This document shows, piece after piece, positions 5,272 through 5,327 of a stretch of 5,327 nucleotides of DNA. Within the stretch, counting starts at the first letter, position 1. Each line of letters starts with the position of its first letter. Under the pieces are notes generated by a model. That model was given only the letters and a program-made list of their open reading frames with translations. It was not told the DNA's origin and did not search any database. The translations under genes were made by a program, and so were the position numbers. The DNA lies in the NCBI GenBank assembly GCA_003501665.1, contig DNOQ01000029.1, forward strand, positions 3,301-8,627, written 5' to 3'. The stretch is from Bacteroidales bacterium (GTDB taxonomy: Bacteria; Bacteroidota; Bacteroidia; Bacteroidales; VadinHA17).

Positions 5272-5327
5272 ATGAACTGTATTATTGTTGATGATGATCA
5301 GATAAGTTGCAAAATCCTTGAAGGGTA
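5272..5327 (+). CDS. Response-regulator receiver domain protein, 3' end missing
   Basis: Only 18 complete codons are visible before the window ends: MNCIIVDDDQISCKILEG. A hydrophobic first strand followed by a cluster of Asp is the start of a CheY-like receiver domain, in which two of these acidic residues bind Mg2+ near the phospho-accepting Asp further on. In Bacteroidota, MNCIIVDD starts are common in LytTR-type regulators, but the output domain is not visible. The ATG at 5272 is preferred because it directly precedes the strand. No Shine-Dalgarno site and no clear promoter are seen in the 147-base AT-rich gap after the HU terminator. Confidence 0.78.
   Translation, partial: MNCIIVDDDQISCKILEG

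Overview
The window most likely comes from a member of the Bacteroidota. Three things point there: promoter elements of the TAnnTTTG type (one complete TTTG-N19-TAAATTTG promoter lies before the HU-like gene), start codons in AT-rich sequence with no clear Shine-Dalgarno site, and the protein types present (HlyD/TolC efflux parts, an HU-like protein, a response regulator starting MNCIIVDDD). Genus cannot be told from the sequence.

Layout. (1) Bases 1-1106: the 3' part of an amidohydrolase gene that enters from the left edge. (2) 1107-1335: a regulatory-looking gap with a -7-like element, a possible 14-codon leader ORF and a perfect 12-bp inverted repeat. (3) 1336-4087: a two-gene efflux operon, with a membrane-anchored HlyD-type periplasmic adaptor followed 13 bases later by a TolC-type outer-membrane channel. 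No inner-membrane pump gene is visible. (4) 4088-4364: a repeat-rich convergent intergenic region with palindromes, a 17-bp copy of the end of the adjacent tRNA gene, and two facing terminators with identical 15-nt tails. (5) 4365-4453, minus strand: tRNA-Ser(UGA), with a promoter element on its upstream side. (6) 4803-5072: an 89-residue HU-family DNA-binding protein gene with a clear promoter and a textbook terminator. (7) 5272-5327: the first 18 codons of a response-regulator receiver domain, cut by the right edge.

How they fit together. The adaptor and outer-membrane channel would form the periplasmic and outer-membrane parts of a tripartite export machine; the energising pump must lie elsewhere or be shared. 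The other genes are separate transcription units. I found no CRISPR array, transposase, phage gene, toxin-antitoxin pair or recognisable defence system. The most unusual material is the non-coding DNA around the tRNA-Ser gene and in front of the adaptor gene; I see no clear new multi-gene system.
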